Below, piece by piece: positions 20,598 to 31,218 of a DNA stretch of 64,000 nt. The stretch is taken from assembly GCF_047663525.1 (NCBI RefSeq), contig NC_092602.1, forward strand, positions 4,471,501 through 4,535,500. Reading direction: 5' to 3'. Both the position numbers and the translations under genes were made by a program. Position 1 is the first letter of the stretch; the number at the start of each line of letters is the position of its first letter. This DNA comes from Anas platyrhynchos. Its lineage: Eukaryota; Chordata; Aves; Anseriformes; Anatidae. The notes beneath the pieces are model-generated. The model did no database searches, was not told where the DNA came from, and saw only the letters and a program-made list of their open reading frames with translations.

Positions 20598-21992
20598 TGG
20601 CTTCCAGCCCTTTTCCTAGATGATGGAGAGGGGTGGAGGTGGTTAATTCATCCAAGAGAGGTGCCATGAACAGGGCAGTTATGCTGGGACAAACACCTTT
20701 CCTCTGACAGTGGGGGGAGCTGGAGCCATCTCACCAGGTTTCAGAGCCTAGTGTTAGGATGGGGAAAAATAAACAGGATGAATCCCTCCCCGTGGTGCCT
20801 GCATGTGTGAGAGGGATATAGGGTAGAAATAACATGGAGTAGAAGTAAGGTTGTGGCATTCCCTCTTCTGAGCAATAGTGTCTGCTTGATCATTTTGTTC
20901 CTTAAGTGTTTTGCTCCTCTGGAAGAAGAATGAAATGGTTGAGCAGAACCCCCAGGAGGGAGGAAATTGCTCCTGTCCTGAGAGCAGCCAAGCCTGCCTG
21001 GGGAGAGACATTTCTGAACGGCAAGATGGGAGGAAGAGCATAAAGAAGTCGCAGCAGGGAGACGGGCTGTTGAAATAAACAGCTGGGCCTCCAGAGAGAC
21101 AGAAGCAAAACTGCCTGGGGATAAAACTTCCAGGAACAAAACTTCCCAAGACTGTGCAGAGCCTGCTGTAACTCAAAAAGTCGCTGAATTGACTGAAAGC
21201 CAGCCTGGAAGCAGGGACCTGCTTGCAAGGGCTCTGTAGGCGGGGGAGAGCTGTTAATGAGCCTTTTCATGTCTATTCTATCTGATCTAATTCTATTCTG
21301 TCACTTTGATTTTTTCTTTCTGTATAAAAGTTAATGCATGATATAAATAATATCTGTCTCTTGAACTGACTGATCTTCTTTGGGGATCTCATTTTGGGGA
21401 AAAAGGTTAGGCAGAGACCTCAAAGCTGTGTCTAAATTGGGGTCCCATCACAACAGCACACATTGCATCACACAGGAACCAGAACTGTTTTTCAGGCTGT
21501 AAAGAAGAAAGAGTTGAGAACAGATCTATAAAAATATGGTAAGCCTTTGTGGAATGGGACGTTAAAGACCACTTTGCCTACTGAGTCTTTTAGAAAGGAG
21601 TCTGAGGTGCAGCTCAGGCTGTTTTCTAAGGCCCCATATGGGAGAAGGTTTCTAACATTGTAGAGCTCATTCAGTGTTTTGGACAGAGGCAGGATACTGT
21701 TGAGAAACAGCAGTCAATAACATTGAAATGTGGAAGAGCTCACAGGGGGTGACACATTGGTCACAGGTGGAAAGCCACAGAAAACTGTAGACACCTCCTT
21801 CCACTGAAGTTGGTGCCTCAGAGGGTGGGTTCTCCTTCTCTTGTGCCCTTTTCCATCAAACCTTAATGATTATGTTATTCTATGTTTAAAACTGAGTTCT
21901 TCAATAGCCTTTGAAAGCTAGTACACATGAACCCAACAACCATAGGCAAAGACCTTTGCTTATAGATAGAACAATCAGAGCTCTGTTGCATG

Positions 21993-22005
21993 GTGTGTGT
22001 GTGTG
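21993..22005. repeat. Short (GT) microsatellite
   Basis: 13 nt of alternating G and T. Confidence 0.7.
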
Positions 22006-23830
22006 ATGTTCTTGGCTCAGTCATCTCCACTACTGAATATTGTCTTATTTTTTATATCTGGTCTTGATCCCCAGCCTAAGTCCTGTACTGGACTTGGCCT
22101 AATTTGAACACTGTGGCGGTCAGCAACTGGTTGACCCAAAGCTTAACGCTCAATCCCAGCCAAGCACACACTGCATATTTTGCCCGAGTGATCTGTTATC
22201 CTTTTGTGATCACAGTCCTCCTGGCCCCAGAAACTATGAATCTACGACTCCAGTTTGGTGCCCATTGGTTCCCTTGGTCTTCATCTCTAGGACAGCAACC
22301 CCATGCTACAGCAGTGGGTAACCATGGTGGCTCATGCTCACAGGAACCTGCTGTAGCCTGGGCAGATGCTGTAGCTGAGTCTGGCAGTGTCCAAGCATGG
22401 TCTGTCTTCAGTGATGTTATCTGCAGGTCAGTGGAGCTTTTTTTTATTCTGAGGACCCAATTCTTGAGTCAGGACAGCAGTACCTGGTAAAAGAACAAGA
22501 GGAAATCTTGCACTCTGCTCTTACTACATGTCTCTTCATCTTGCTTCTGTAGAGGAATGTTGTCTCTTTCTCTGCTTCCAACAATCAACCTCAACTGGCC
22601 CAGTTTTCCTCTGTTCTCTTCTCTTCTCATCTTCCATACAAGACTGCTTCTAATCAGTCAGGTGCTGAAAATTCAGGCAAGGAGAGAGCTGCTCTGCATA
22701 TTAGGTTTGCTGCGAGCAGTGCAGACATTGAAAAAGAGGCATGTGGGGAGTGTTTTTGGATGGACAGGGGTAGTTGGTACGTACATTTATTGAACTGTGT
22801 ATCTGATGGTGTGAATGCATCAGTGGATAGGGTTGGAGATAGTGGCGATTTAAACCATTAATCCATTTCTCTGGGAAAAGTTGGTTCCCTGCAGCTCTCC
22901 TTATCCCTTTGACTACAACAGGCTGCTAGGAGCTGGAGTCACCTGGGTCCGAGATGGTTGAGCTGGTACCATGGAGAAATCTGTCAGCATGAAGGAACAT
23001 TTTGCTCTTCAGCCTGGTGCTGAAAATTAGAGGACTGAATGCCTGGGCATGCTGGCAAGGCTGAATTTTGAGGCTTAATTTGACAAGAAACACATTAATT
23101 CCTTGCTGTTTAACATTTTGCTAAATTAGCCTGTGTGTTTTAGGGACATGGACCTGGTTATAGAATGAGAACTACAACTGGAGATGTTCTCACTGAAGGG
23201 CTAAAAATTCACTGAGAACAGCAGCTACACCCCAGAAGTGTCACTTGAGGTTGTCAGATGTATGTTAAGTTGACAATGTGAAGAGGAGCCTTTGCAGTAA
23301 GGGTTACCTACCTGTGGTTAGGCTTTGACAAGAGGTAGTGGAGTACATGAACTTTTGGCAGGAGATTTTAGGTGAATAACTTTATGGAGGCGACCTCTTG
23401 GCAGCTCTTCCTGTAACAGTGGGTTTCCTGTGCTAGTAAGCTGCCTCTGAACAAGCTCCTTGTTTAGACCTGTGCTTCAAACTTCTTGAAGTGGGAGTCC
23501 AGGCAGGCTTATCAACACTCTTGTTTGCTTGGAGGAGAAATAGTGAGCCACTAGGACCTCTAAGTCTTGGAAAAATCCATTTAATTATCCTCACTGCTCT
23601 GGATCTGCTATGAGCAAGTGAAAGAGTTCTGCTCAACTTTGCCTTCTTGCCCTGGTACTGCAAATCCTCCCCAAGTACTCAATAAACTGTGTTGCTTCTC
23701 TATCCCTCCCTGTAGCTTGCTGTGGTTATTAGGGCTTCATGTGCCCATGCACGAGCAGCATTGTTCAAGTGTTGTCCCTCATCACCCTGTTGGCTTGGCA
23801 CCCCTGTGTTTTGGCTTAGGACTTATGCTC

Positions 23831-23864
23831 TTTTTTTTTTTTTTTTTTCTTTTTTTTTTTTTTT
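23831..23864. repeat. poly(T) run, 34 nt with one C
   Basis: T18-C-T15, followed by CTCTGCAG. It looks like a strong polypyrimidine tract before an AG, but no exon can be supported downstream. Confidence 0.75.
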
Positions 23865-25939
23865 CTCTGCAGTCACATCAGACTGTGAAACTTTAATTTG
23901 CTGCCCTGCAGTTCTCGCAGCCTCTCGGCTTCCCTGCTTGGCTGCCTTTCCCTCCTGTTGACTGTCTGCTGTTTTGGATGATTTTTTCCAAACAGTCCTA
24001 GACTGTATTTACCAGGGCAATTTGCATTTTATTATTTTCTGCATATATTTTAGAGGCTTTCTGTGCATTTCCCTTTCCTTTCTGGGGCTTATCACTTCCT
24101 TTTATTTAGCATTACCTACAGGACTCTATCCCATACACCCATGTTTGAGCTTATTTCCAAAGAGTTTGCTGTTTCTCTGCCTGTGTAAAGCTTCCCATGT
24201 TTGGCTCACCTGGAGGCTCTCTCAGCAGGTGACCTGATTACTAACTCAAACCATTTCACTATTTAAATTATCTGCACACATATCACTTGCTCCTGTTCTT
24301 AGCTAGAACTGGAGCTCCTTCTCCCATCCTTGTCCCAAGTATTTTTTTTTCCAAGTAGGTAGAAGAGTAACTGCTATTCCCACTGGATTCCTGTCCTGGC
24401 TATAGTGGGGTCATAGGCTGCTAGGGGATTGCCTGGACATTTTTAGCTTTTTTGGGGAGCAAATCCTTGACAGCATATCCTTTCCGCATTTTTCTTAAAT
24501 CTGTAGAGCAACAGGTTCTGGTCAGCTGCATCCTGAGCATGTGGAAAGTTTGTCTTCTTCAGCTTCTACCTTTCAAAATTCCTGTTTTGTTCCCTGACCC
24601 TTCATTGAAGGACACTTTCCATGTTCACAAGCGACTCTTTAGATTGTCAAGAAAAAAAAGACAATAAACTGATAGCACAGCAGAATTATCTGCTGGGATT
24701 AAAGGGACACCAGATGTCTTTTAGGGAGAGAGGATGACCAGCAAAAATTTGGGACCACACTGAAACACTTGATGTCCTGTGGCTGTGCTACTCTACTACT
24801 ATTAGGCTTTCAATTTGGATCAGAAATGAGCTTTTAAAGCATACCTCCCATCATTTGCATTTACCTTGCTTGGACAGACATTGTGGAGTGCTCTATGAAT
24901 ACATGAACTCTTTATGGATGGCATTAAACTACCCATTTTGGGAGTACATCTGATGTTCTCCAGGGGGTAGTGGAGATTTAGCCCAAAGGACTGGACTTAA
25001 GCAGTGCTGAAGTTAATCCAACATGCACTGCATGGATGTTGGGTCTCCAGCATCATCAGCTTCACTCCATGGAGCCACACTGATTGCCCTGTACTGCTTG
25101 CTAATGAGGAAATAGTCTGCACCAATGCTCATCTCCAAAGCTCATTGCAGGTGAGAGAACAGAGCTCAAATTTTCCCAAATCCTCTCTAGAGATGAGATC
25201 GTGTAAGGCACGTTGGTGATTTCCCATTGTCCCTGCTGAGACTGAAGTGACCCAGGTCCCACATTTTTCTAGTCATAAACAAATATTTCTAGTAATAAAC
25301 AAATCCTGTTGTAAAACCATTTTTTTCTGCTTTTTTTTTTGAATGCAATATGCTGCTTTTCATTATACTAGCTGCTTTGTCAGCAGTGCTTTGAAATCCA
25401 AAATTTTGTTATAGATTCAAGTGTGTATTTTTTTTTTTTTCCCCCTTAGGACTGAGGTATGTGGTAAGTTTTTTATCTAGTGTTTCTTTTTTTTTTTTTT
25501 TTTAATTATTATTTTATTTTTTCTTTTTTCTCCCTCCCATTCCAGACTGTTTCCTAATTATATTTATGATATTATTTGATCAGCTTCCCCCCAACACCTT
25601 ACCCCCCAGCTTTTCATCTACAAATTTCTCTGCATGTCTGCTTATCACTTCCTCCCACTCTGTCCCTATTTTGGGTTAAAGTGCAAGGGGTTGGTAGCAG
25701 GGGAGCTACAGTGGAGCACCTGTGAGCAGAGACCAGCAGCTGCCCCATGTTAGATAAGAGCCAGCTGCAGATGGTTCCAAAAGGGACCTGCCACTGGTAA
25801 AGGCTGAGTCAAAGAGAGATGTTAGAACATTGTGGAAGGGGAAAATCTGCTGCACAGCATCAGCTGGGAGAGGAGTGAGAACTGGGAGAGAAAGAATCCT
25901 GCAGGCACCAAGGTGCGTGCAGCAGGAGGGCAGCCCGTG

Positions 25940-26100
25940 GAGAGGAGTCCACGCAGGAGCAAAGGGTCTGGGGGGAGCTGCCGCCCACCCATGGGAGCAG
26001 TTTGCCTCTGGGGGATGGACCCCTTGGTACAGACCTGTTTTGGAGCAGTTCTTGAAGAGCTGCTGCCTGTGGGCAGCACCTCCTAGGATCAGTTCGTGAA
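25940..26100 (+). repeat. Diverged GGAGCAG-type minisatellite inside the LTR
   Basis: Repeating modules of about 30-35 bp carry a GGAGCAG core (25993-26000 and 26041-26048 are the clearest, with a GCAGGAGCA variant near 25951), alternating with GTGGGCAG or CCCGTGGAG phrases. Expanded versions of this module are known to me from other copies of this LTR family. This copy has few, decayed units. Confidence 0.55.
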
Positions 26101-26284
26101 GGATGGTATCCTTCCTTGAAGAGAATGAGGATGAGTGAGCAGAAAGATGAAGTGCCATGAACTGACCCAATCCCTGTGCCCTATGCCCCTGTGCTGCTTG
26201 TGGGGAGGAGGCAGAAGAAGATGGATGGGGAGGGAAGGAGTTTTTATTTTCCTTTTAGCTTCTCATTGCTTCAATCTGTTAGGC

Positions 26285-26290
26285 AATAAA
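26285..26290 (+). terminator. LTR polyadenylation signal AATAAA
   Basis: Canonical hexamer at the position expected for the R region of this LTR, followed within 40 bp by T-rich sequence. Confidence 0.6.
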
Positions 26291-26468
26291 TTATACCGAT
26301 CTCTGTATGCTGTTTTGCCCATGATGGCAATTCGTGAGCAATTTCCGCATTTTCTTCTCAGCCCTTGAGCCCTTTTCATTGCATTTTCTCCCCTTTTCCC
26401 TTTGAGGAGAGGGACCTAGAGAGTGGTTATGGTGAAGTTCAGCTGCCTAGCAGGGTGAAACCACCACA

Positions 26469-29400
26469 GATCCCAAAATCCTACACCTGTCTGTTAAACA
26501 TTTTTAACCATTTTACCAATTTCAAGTGAATTTGGTGGATATGACAGGATCTGAAAGACAGGTAAGTTCATGCTTAAAGGGCTGCAGCATGTACTTAATT
26601 ATTACTTCATCTCTTTGTCCTCCACCATCTACCCAGACAACACTCAAAGCCACACACAACTGGGGAGAATTGCAGTGAGCTCCTCCTCTTGCCCAGCAGT
26701 AGCCAGAGGACATGGGATGTGATTAGGGATGCTGCATGTGTGTGGGTTTGGGGAAGTGTCATGTCTCTGCAGTGACTCAGAAGTTCTGTCAAAGCAAAAA
26801 TGTGAGAGAGGACATGAGGAAAATCTGATGATATGCAGCTAAGGAGTAGAAACTATCTAAAGAAAATAGATTTTAATTCTGATGTTTATTGAACAAATTT
26901 CTTTTTACTTACAGCCCTTTAATTTGCACTGAGAAGGGAAGGGAGGGCTCTGTGTGAAATATTGTGGAACTTTTCTTTTTCTCCTACTTCAAAGGATATG
27001 GAAGCCAGACCTCAGCAAAATGATGTAGAGAAAAGCTTATTCTTACATTTTCAAGCGGTCGGTGAAAGCCATTTGATTTGATTACTTTGGCATCTTCAAA
27101 TTTCTGTGCAGTGTTGATGCAAATGTGTTATTTTTAAAATTGAAACAATGCGGAATACAAAGAAGCACAGATCTAACACTTGTACTGAATTCGATGTGTT
27201 TTAAACAAATGTGTACAGTAGTTTTAAAATTAGCAGTAAAATTACAGATATTAACAATCCATTGGTTCATTGACATCATAAACAGCATTTGTATTATGCA
27301 TTTACTTGTTATGTCTTCCATTTTCCATGCAAATAAGTAACTAATTCTTATAACCAAAAGATTATCATTGCATAACATGTATTTCATTTTTTCAGTAAGA
27401 AGGTAAAAGGCTTTGGAGTGAAAATTGGTAATTTTCTAAATGGCAATAGAAATGAAAACATAGCCGAAATTTCAAGCTGGCTTCATTTCCACAGCAAAAA
27501 TGTTTCTGTCTCATGGTACTAGAAACCTCTCTTCTAAAGAGGACAAGAAAGAGCTGTGGGGACTATTTTAAACCAACACTATTCCCAAATATCATATATT
27601 TCTCAGATCCAGGATGATTTTAAATAAAGATCCACACATGAACACGTATTTGTTCATTTAAATTCCTTCCCATCCACTTGTTTGTAAATATTTTTTTCTT
27701 CAATCATACTTAATGTTTTTTTTTTCCCCCAACAGAAATTTCTTGGCCAGTCCATCCTTTAAAAGTATGGCAAATACAGCAAATTTGAGACCTGTTGAGG
27801 TCTCTCTGAATGCCTCCACATGTGTACAAATTTCATGTTTCGGAATCATTTAAGAGCTGTTATTTTGTACACTTTCCATTCATATTTCACATAGAGGAAT
27901 TTCAGACCATAAGCAAACAAAGGAAAATTCGAGTTTCAGTACTGCTGCTTAGCACATGCATCACTGATGGAAAGCACCACTGGGCTCTGCCATTCAGCAG
28001 CTCCTGCCAAGAGCTATCAAAGAGGGCAGATGTTCTACTATTTCCTGCCTTATGCCCAGATAACTGGTGCAAAGTTAAGGTAACAACTCTTAGAAGAATT
28101 TCTTGGAGCTTCCCTGAGTTTACGACATAGCCTGGCATTAAAACCTTCCAGAACAAGGTTAGATAACAACAGTAATTTCTCCATGAGCAAGTCAACAAAA
28201 AATTTGAGGTCTGTCCAGAGAGGCTAATTACAAAACAAAAGCCAAAGGGACAAACAAGCATTCAGGGTAGATAAAAATGGAATTAGTTGGTAAAAATTAC
28301 AAAAAATGCCTTAACACACAGGTTTCCTAATGTTGGATGGCATTTAATTTGTTAGAGACCAAGAGGGACATTGCTCTTGTGGGTCTGACCTTCTTGCTCT
28401 TTTTAAGAGGTTTCAAATATTGGAAGTTAATATTTCTTAGAGGAACGTGACATCTAATCAAAAGCTAGAGATTTTTAGCCACTTCATTCTGTGGGACATG
28501 TGAGTATATAAGTAGTTAGTCAGCCCTGTCTTCTCATGTGCCTTTTTCTAGCAAGGTTTCTGTTAAAAGACTTTCTGGTAAAAATCTCTACTTGATTTTC
28601 TAAGGTTTCTGCTTCACCCAGGTTTACAGTATTTATCCTTTTGGATTGGCTTATGTGTTCTGCATTGAGCAATAAAGCTTAAATTTGGGCCATTTGATTT
28701 CACTACATAATAGGTGGAATCTGACAATTTTTAGCTGTATAGCCTTGTTTCTTTTATTGTAATGTGGACGAGGTAGTTTATACCTGTCTTAGTGTTCCTA
28801 CCCTGTTATCCTTTTCTATCCAGAGGCATGAACAGTTGAGATATCTAATGTCTGTCACACTCCAGGTTTCCTTAACAGCCCTAAATTTCATTTCTTAAGC
28901 TCTATCTCCTCTCTCATAACCCTGTATTGCAGACACTTTATCCAGAAATCAAATTCAAATGGTAAAGAAGAAGCATCACTGTTATCCAACTGTATATATG
29001 CATGGTGCAGTAGGCAGCTTGTGATACATTTCTTTACCTTAAGCATTTACAAAATCAGACCTTTAACATACCATACCTTAAATTTCTGAATTTCAAATTA
29101 ATCTGACTAGAGAACTGGAACAATTCATTTGAATCACGGGTCTCGCCCTGTCTTCAGAAACATAGGGACAAAAGGGAAGGAAATGGGTTAAGGACAAGCA
29201 AAATTTGTACCAAACCTGCCACTTCCATCTCCTTTCTGCCAAAAGGAGTGTCTTGGAATCATAAGAGAAGTTTTCTGTTTCCTTATGCAGCCCGTTTATC
29301 AATCCTCTTCTGCAAAGGGTACAGTGATCCTAGATCCAAATTAAGGCAATTGCTCTGGGCAATTACTGGAACGAATAAACTTCACCTTTACTCTGTCTTT

Positions 29401-30939
29401 AGCAATTAAGATGTTTATAACTGTTTCTTCCTGACCTCTCCATTCAGGCTCTGGATTTACCTTTTCCCTTACAAATTAGCTTCAGCCACCTTTAGCTTCT
29501 TGATTTGACAGCTGCAGCTTTTTTTTACTTGGGGCTGGGGAGAGCCAGTTAACATCTAGAGCTGGGCACCCTCTGCCCTAGGTACTTGCTCTGGAGGAGC
29601 TGAGCAGTTGCCAGCAGTTATGGGTGGTTACAAGTTCCCTAGGTAGCAGCAGTTGTGTCCAGATTGGTGCCTGATGTGGGTTACAGGAATCCATGTGAAT
29701 GAACCTGCAAAGTCAAAGGAGTGCTCCTCCAAGAGGAGTGAGTGGATTTATGCATGAGAAGGAATCATTCAAGAGGCTAATGATGGACAAGGAAGGTTTT
29801 TTTTTTTATTTATTTCTTTTTTTTTTTTTCACCATGTCTTGCCAATTTCATGTAATAAGACCTTCTTGAGGGTGGGAGCTGCCTCTGTGCCCTTCACCAA
29901 GTGCTGACAACCTCCTAGGAGCATCATCTCCCCAGTGAGAGGGATAGTTCAACCCTAGGCAGAAGGACTTGGGCTGCTCTTCCCATGTGATGCACCAATG
30001 CTGCTTTCTCTACAATCTCACTTCCCTTAGACCTGTTCAGAGGTTCCAGCTCATCTTGGCTATTTGTTGTGTCTTTCTTCTGCATGCTCTGCCTTTCCTC
30101 TGGAAGCTACAGGCTTCATCAGACCTTCCCTAATTCATCACAAGTTGGGAAAGGAGGGAGATCACACACAGCTGTCATGTGTCAATGAAGCTGTTACCCA
30201 TTGTCACCTTTTCCCAGGCTTGCTCTGACTTTCTTATCCTCAGATCATATATTCAGTGATAAAATTGAGTCTCCTTCTACACATCACGCTTTAATAAAGC
30301 CTAAGGGCTACATCCTGATCATCTTGATCTCACTTCTATATGTGAGATGAAAGTCACATGGACGTAGCTGGGTTTACGTGCTGTGTCTAAGAACAGAAGC
30401 AGAGTCTGCTTACTTTTCAGCTTAACCATGCAGGTTTTTTCTTTTCTTTTTTTTTTTCTTTATTCTATTCTATTTTTTTTTTTTTTTTGCTCATAGGTGC
30501 ACAGCCATCTGCCCCTCTACTACAGTGCTGTCTGCCATCTGTCCTAGGAAAATAACTGTAAACTCCAAATGCTCACAGGCTGCAGAATTAACAGCTGAGA
30601 TGGTACTGAGCATGCTGAACAGGAGGCAGCGGATTATTAATTTTGCTCTAGGAGTCTTCGCTGAATGGCTAGTATCCAACCTGAGTTATTTGGGCACATT
30701 TGACCAAGAGAAAGCTTAAATAATGGAACAAGCAGAGATGCTAGTTAGGGCTTTACTTCATATGGAACAACAACTGCCTGCCTGCCTGAAGAGATCTCTG
30801 TTACCTACAGGGATGTCGCATGGAGGCTTCAGTGGCAGGGAACTCCTCATCCAGGTGCTGCTGGTAACAGGGAATAGTGGTCAGGCATCCCGGAAGGTTC
30901 AAGTGCAACTCGTTGCCAATAACAGGCACCCTGCATCCT
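26469..30939. other. AT-rich non-coding DNA, no gene seen
   Basis: 26860-27780 is notably AT-rich and carries two perfect octamer motifs (27117-27124 and 27327-27334), listed separately. The opposing open frames at 27082-27387 minus and 27125-27340 plus, and at 27810-28130 plus and 27902-28261 minus, show no protein family features. T-rich low-complexity sequence lies at 29798-29830 and 30437-30489. Nothing else is recognised. Confidence 0.45.
27117..27334. promoter_or_regulatory. Pair of perfect POU octamer motifs
   Basis: ATGCAAAT occurs at 27117-27124 and again, same strand, at 27327-27334, 210 bp apart, in AT-rich repeat-free sequence. POU-family factors (such as POU2F and POU3F) bind this octamer. 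In AT-rich DNA two copies can arise by chance, so function is only inferred. Confidence 0.3.
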
Positions 30940-31218
30940 GCTAGGATACATGAAACAGCATGAAGCTGTGACAGGGAAGGTTCAGGCTGGGTGTTAGAAA
31001 AAGGTTCTTCACAGAGAGTAGTCGGGCACTGGCACAGGCTCCCCAGGGCAGTGGTCACAATGCTGATCCTACTGGGGTTCAAGAAGCATTTGGCCAATGC
31101 CCTCAGAAATATGGTCTGAATTTCGGGTGGTCCTTTGTGGAGCCAGGAGTGGAACTTGATGATCCTTGTGGGGTGCTTCCGAAGTGGGATATTCTGTGGG
31201 TTTTTGATTCTGTGATGA
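30940..31218 (+). mobile_element. CR1 LINE 3' end
   Basis: Family phrases in order are ACAGCATGAAGCTGTGACAG at 30954, GGAAGGTTCAGGCTGGGTG at about 30976, AAAAGGTTCTTCACAGAGAG at 30999, and GGCACTGGCACAGGCTCCCC at about 31025. These are followed by TTCAAGAAGCATTTGGCCAATG at about 31078 and CTTGATGATCCTTGTGGGG at about 31155. It ends in GGGATATTCTGTGGGTTTTTGATTCTGTGAT, a decayed CR1 terminal repeat. It belongs to a different CR1 subfamily from the 19.5 and 51.6 kb copies, judged by the CTCAGAAATATGG and GATGATCCTTGTGG phrases. It is 5' truncated. Confidence 0.9.

Larger units (their letters stand above)
19754..25660. other. Non-coding DNA, no supported gene
   Basis: No gene is supported. A G/C hairpin lies at 20570-20597. 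A purine-rich block at 20740-21270 leaves all three minus frames open, as described in the findings. A (GT) repeat lies at 21993-22005. A T run with one C lies at 23831-23864, and T runs at 25427-25440 and about 25488-25503. Sequence at about 22100-22490 and 23880-24650 is pyrimidine-rich and unrecognised. ATTTGCAT octamers occur at 24020-24027 and 24853-24860. Confidence 0.45.
25661..26468 (+). mobile_element. Solo LTR, avian ERV-L-like, about 808 bp
   Basis: It starts TGTCCCTATTTTGGGTT and ends ACCACCACA. Family landmarks in order are GGGGTTGGTAGCAGGGGAGC at about 25688, CAGCTGCCCCATGTTAGATAAGAGCCAG from 25737, and GGGAGAGGAGTGAGAACTGG at 25865. A G-rich segment with diverged GGAGCAG-containing repeats follows (25940-26100). 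After that come ATGAACTGACCCAATCCC at 26157, GGGGAGGAGGCAGAAGAAG at 26201, the polyadenylation signal AATAAA at 26285-26290, and GTTTTGCCCATGATGGCAATTC at 26311. No internal retroviral genes are present, so it is solo. The flanking pentamers CACTC and GATCC do not match, so either the target duplication has decayed or one end is a few bases off. The overlapping open frames of up to 154 codons across it come from its stop-poor G-rich composition. Confidence 0.87.

Noticed and set aside
23831-23880. Polypyrimidine tract followed by CTGCAG, like a splice acceptor
   Set aside because: The tract is a homopolymer expansion, and no coding exon or donor site can be supported downstream.
24393-24440. 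TGTCCTGGCTATAG, resembling the start of the LTR at 4819
   Set aside because: Only about 14 bases match. The following GATAGAGTTAATTTTCC signature and all later landmarks are absent.
25706-26170. 154-codon minus frame and two plus frames of 89 and 84 codons
   Set aside because: All lie within the solo LTR and arise from its G-rich, stop-poor repeats.
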